Below, piece by piece: positions 63,302 through 64,000 of a stretch of DNA of 64,000 nucleotides. The first letter of the stretch is position 1, and every line of letters begins with the position of its first letter. The stretch spans positions 62,001 through 126,000 of the forward strand of contig NZ_KE384455.1 of assembly GCF_000425805.1 (NCBI RefSeq). Direction: 5' to 3'. The notes beneath the pieces were generated by a model. The model was not told the DNA's origin. It searched no databases and saw only the letters and a list, made by a program, of their open reading frames with translations. The translations under genes were made by a program, and so were the position numbers. Origin of the DNA: Pseudomonas vranovensis DSM 16006. Lineage in GTDB: Bacteria > Pseudomonadota > Gammaproteobacteria > Pseudomonadales > Pseudomonadaceae.

Positions 63302-63681
63302 ATCCAAACTCCTGCCAGCACGATCACCACCACAGAGACGGCGATGATAATTTTCGAGCCCAGTCTTCCGCCTTCCAGCGTTTCACCGATGCCCATGTCC
63401 ATGATCAAGTGGCGCACACCGGCTACCAAGTGATACAGCAAGGCGGACAGGAGGCCCCATGCCACGAACTTGGCCAGCGGACTGGTCAAGCATGCCTTCA
63501 CCTCGGCGAAACCTTCCTCCGAACCCAGGGATTTGCCCAATGCATAAAGCATGATGCCAAGGCCCAGGAAGAGGATGATGCCGGAAACACGATGAAGAAA
63601 TGACGTAACGCCGGTAATGGGGAGTTTGATGGTCCTTAGGTCTAGGTTTACAGGTCGTTGGCTTTTCACGGCTTTTTTCAC
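63295..63681 (-). CDS. sdhC: Succinate dehydrogenase cytochrome b556 subunit C
   Basis: A 128-residue membrane subunit with three helices. The conserved SFLHRVSGIILFLGLGIML near residues 27-45 carries the quinone-site Ser and Arg, and the haem histidine is in LYHLVAGVRHLIMDMG near residues 82-97. It starts with GTG at 63681 (AGGGGC upstream); an in-frame GTG at 63669 is also possible. First gene of the TCA block. Confidence 0.95.
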   Translation of the reverse strand: MKKAVKSQRPVNLDLRTIKLPITGVTSFLHRVSGIILFLGLGIMLYALGKSLGSEEGFAEVKACLTSPLAKFVAWGLLSALLYHLVAGVRHLIMDMGIGETLEGGRLGSKIIIAVSVVVIVLAGVWIW

Positions 63682-63802
63682 ACTGAAGAGCCCCTAGCAA
63701 GCAGGGCAAAGTTGTTGGTAAGTGTACTGGTCAGGTACCCACCACCCAGGGAGTGACGACCCCAGCAACACGGGCTTGCAAGCCCCTGGCGGTCGGGGGC
63801 CG

Positions 63803-63831
63803 ATTATAGACAGTTAGGCTACTAATGACAA
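63803..63831 (-). promoter_or_regulatory. Sigma70 promoter of the sdhCDAB-suc block
   Basis: On the minus strand TTGTCA and a perfect TATAAT are separated by 17 bases. Transcription would start near 63795, leaving an untranslated leader of about 115 bases before sdhC. Confidence 0.85.
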
Positions 63832-63945
63832 CGCGAAGACCTAGCCCAAATAGCGCATTGCCTTTAATGCACAAAAGGCGTAAACGGGCGGCAATTTCGC
63901 GGAAAAACAGCGCTCAGAGCCCTATACAACCATGCTTTAGGCAAA

Positions 63946-63973
63946 TTGACATTCGGATTTATCTCACTATAGT
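63946..63973 (+). promoter_or_regulatory. Outward sigma70 promoter at the window end
   Basis: A perfect TTGACA and TATAGT separated by 16 bases on the plus strand, 27 bases before the end of the window. In Pseudomonas the gene beyond sdhC on this side is usually gltA, so it is probably the gltA promoter, although gltA itself is not visible. Confidence 0.7.
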
Positions 63974-64000
63974 GGTGCGGGCCCTGCGTGGGGGGTCTGT

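Overview
The window is chromosomal DNA from a gamma-proteobacterium, most probably a Pseudomonas close to the P. putida group. The evidence is the set of near-canonical Pseudomonas proteins (tig-clpP-clpX, fabA-fabB, htpG, gpsA, a complete sdhCDAB-sucAB-lpd-sucCD cluster), high GC with long antisense open frames, and a REP-like inverted pair. I see no prophage, IS element, CRISPR array or rRNA. The window looks like core genome interspersed with accessory transport loci.

Layout. 1-3.4 kb (minus): tig-clpP-clpX, with clpX cut at its last codons by the window edge. 3.7-12.6 kb: a haem-acquisition locus. A Fur-box-preceded ECF sigma/FecR pair (plus) converges on a minus-strand operon of a haem TonB receptor with a signalling domain, a ChaN/PhuW lipoprotein, a haem-degrading factor and an HmuTUV ABC importer. 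12.8-13.2 kb: tRNA-Arg(TCT), tRNA-His(GTG) and tRNA-Leu(TAG), then folD. 14.4-22.4 kb: a six-gene polyol/glycerol-type ABC importer (GlpSTPQUV-like) divergent from a sigma54 activator. The gap between them carries a good -24/-12 promoter and six TGAACA repeats. 22.5-28.4 kb: CtlX, ornithine cyclodeaminase, a polar amino-acid ABC importer and an Lrp/AsnC regulator, which reads as citrulline/ornithine uptake and conversion to proline.

28.4-34.0 kb (minus): two alpha/beta hydrolases, a coupled 22-codon leader ORF, a DUF4892-like protein and an AI-2E-family permease, then a gpsA-DUF4389-sixA operon. 34.2-39.1 kb (plus): a tightly overlapped trio of TonB-dependent receptor, orphan ABC-type solute-binding protein and hybrid histidine kinase. 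This is the most intriguing unit, because it looks like an envelope-spanning sensor with no transporter attached. 39.3-41.1 kb: fabA-fabB behind a DesT/FabR-like palindrome. 41.1-52.3 kb: a chemoreceptor, a DUF3859-like protein, a periplasmic amidohydrolase, pirin, dienelactone hydrolase, htpG, two thioesterases, a small Lys-terminated lipoprotein, a DUF599-like protein and BrnQ.

52.3-63.7 kb (minus): the TCA block sdhCDAB-sucAB-lpd-sucCD, led by a textbook sigma70 promoter at 63.8 kb. The final 200 bases hold an outward promoter that probably serves gltA beyond the window.

Most calls rest on recognised protein families. Starts were refined by Shine-Dalgarno sequences, overlaps and remembered family lengths. 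No database search was possible.
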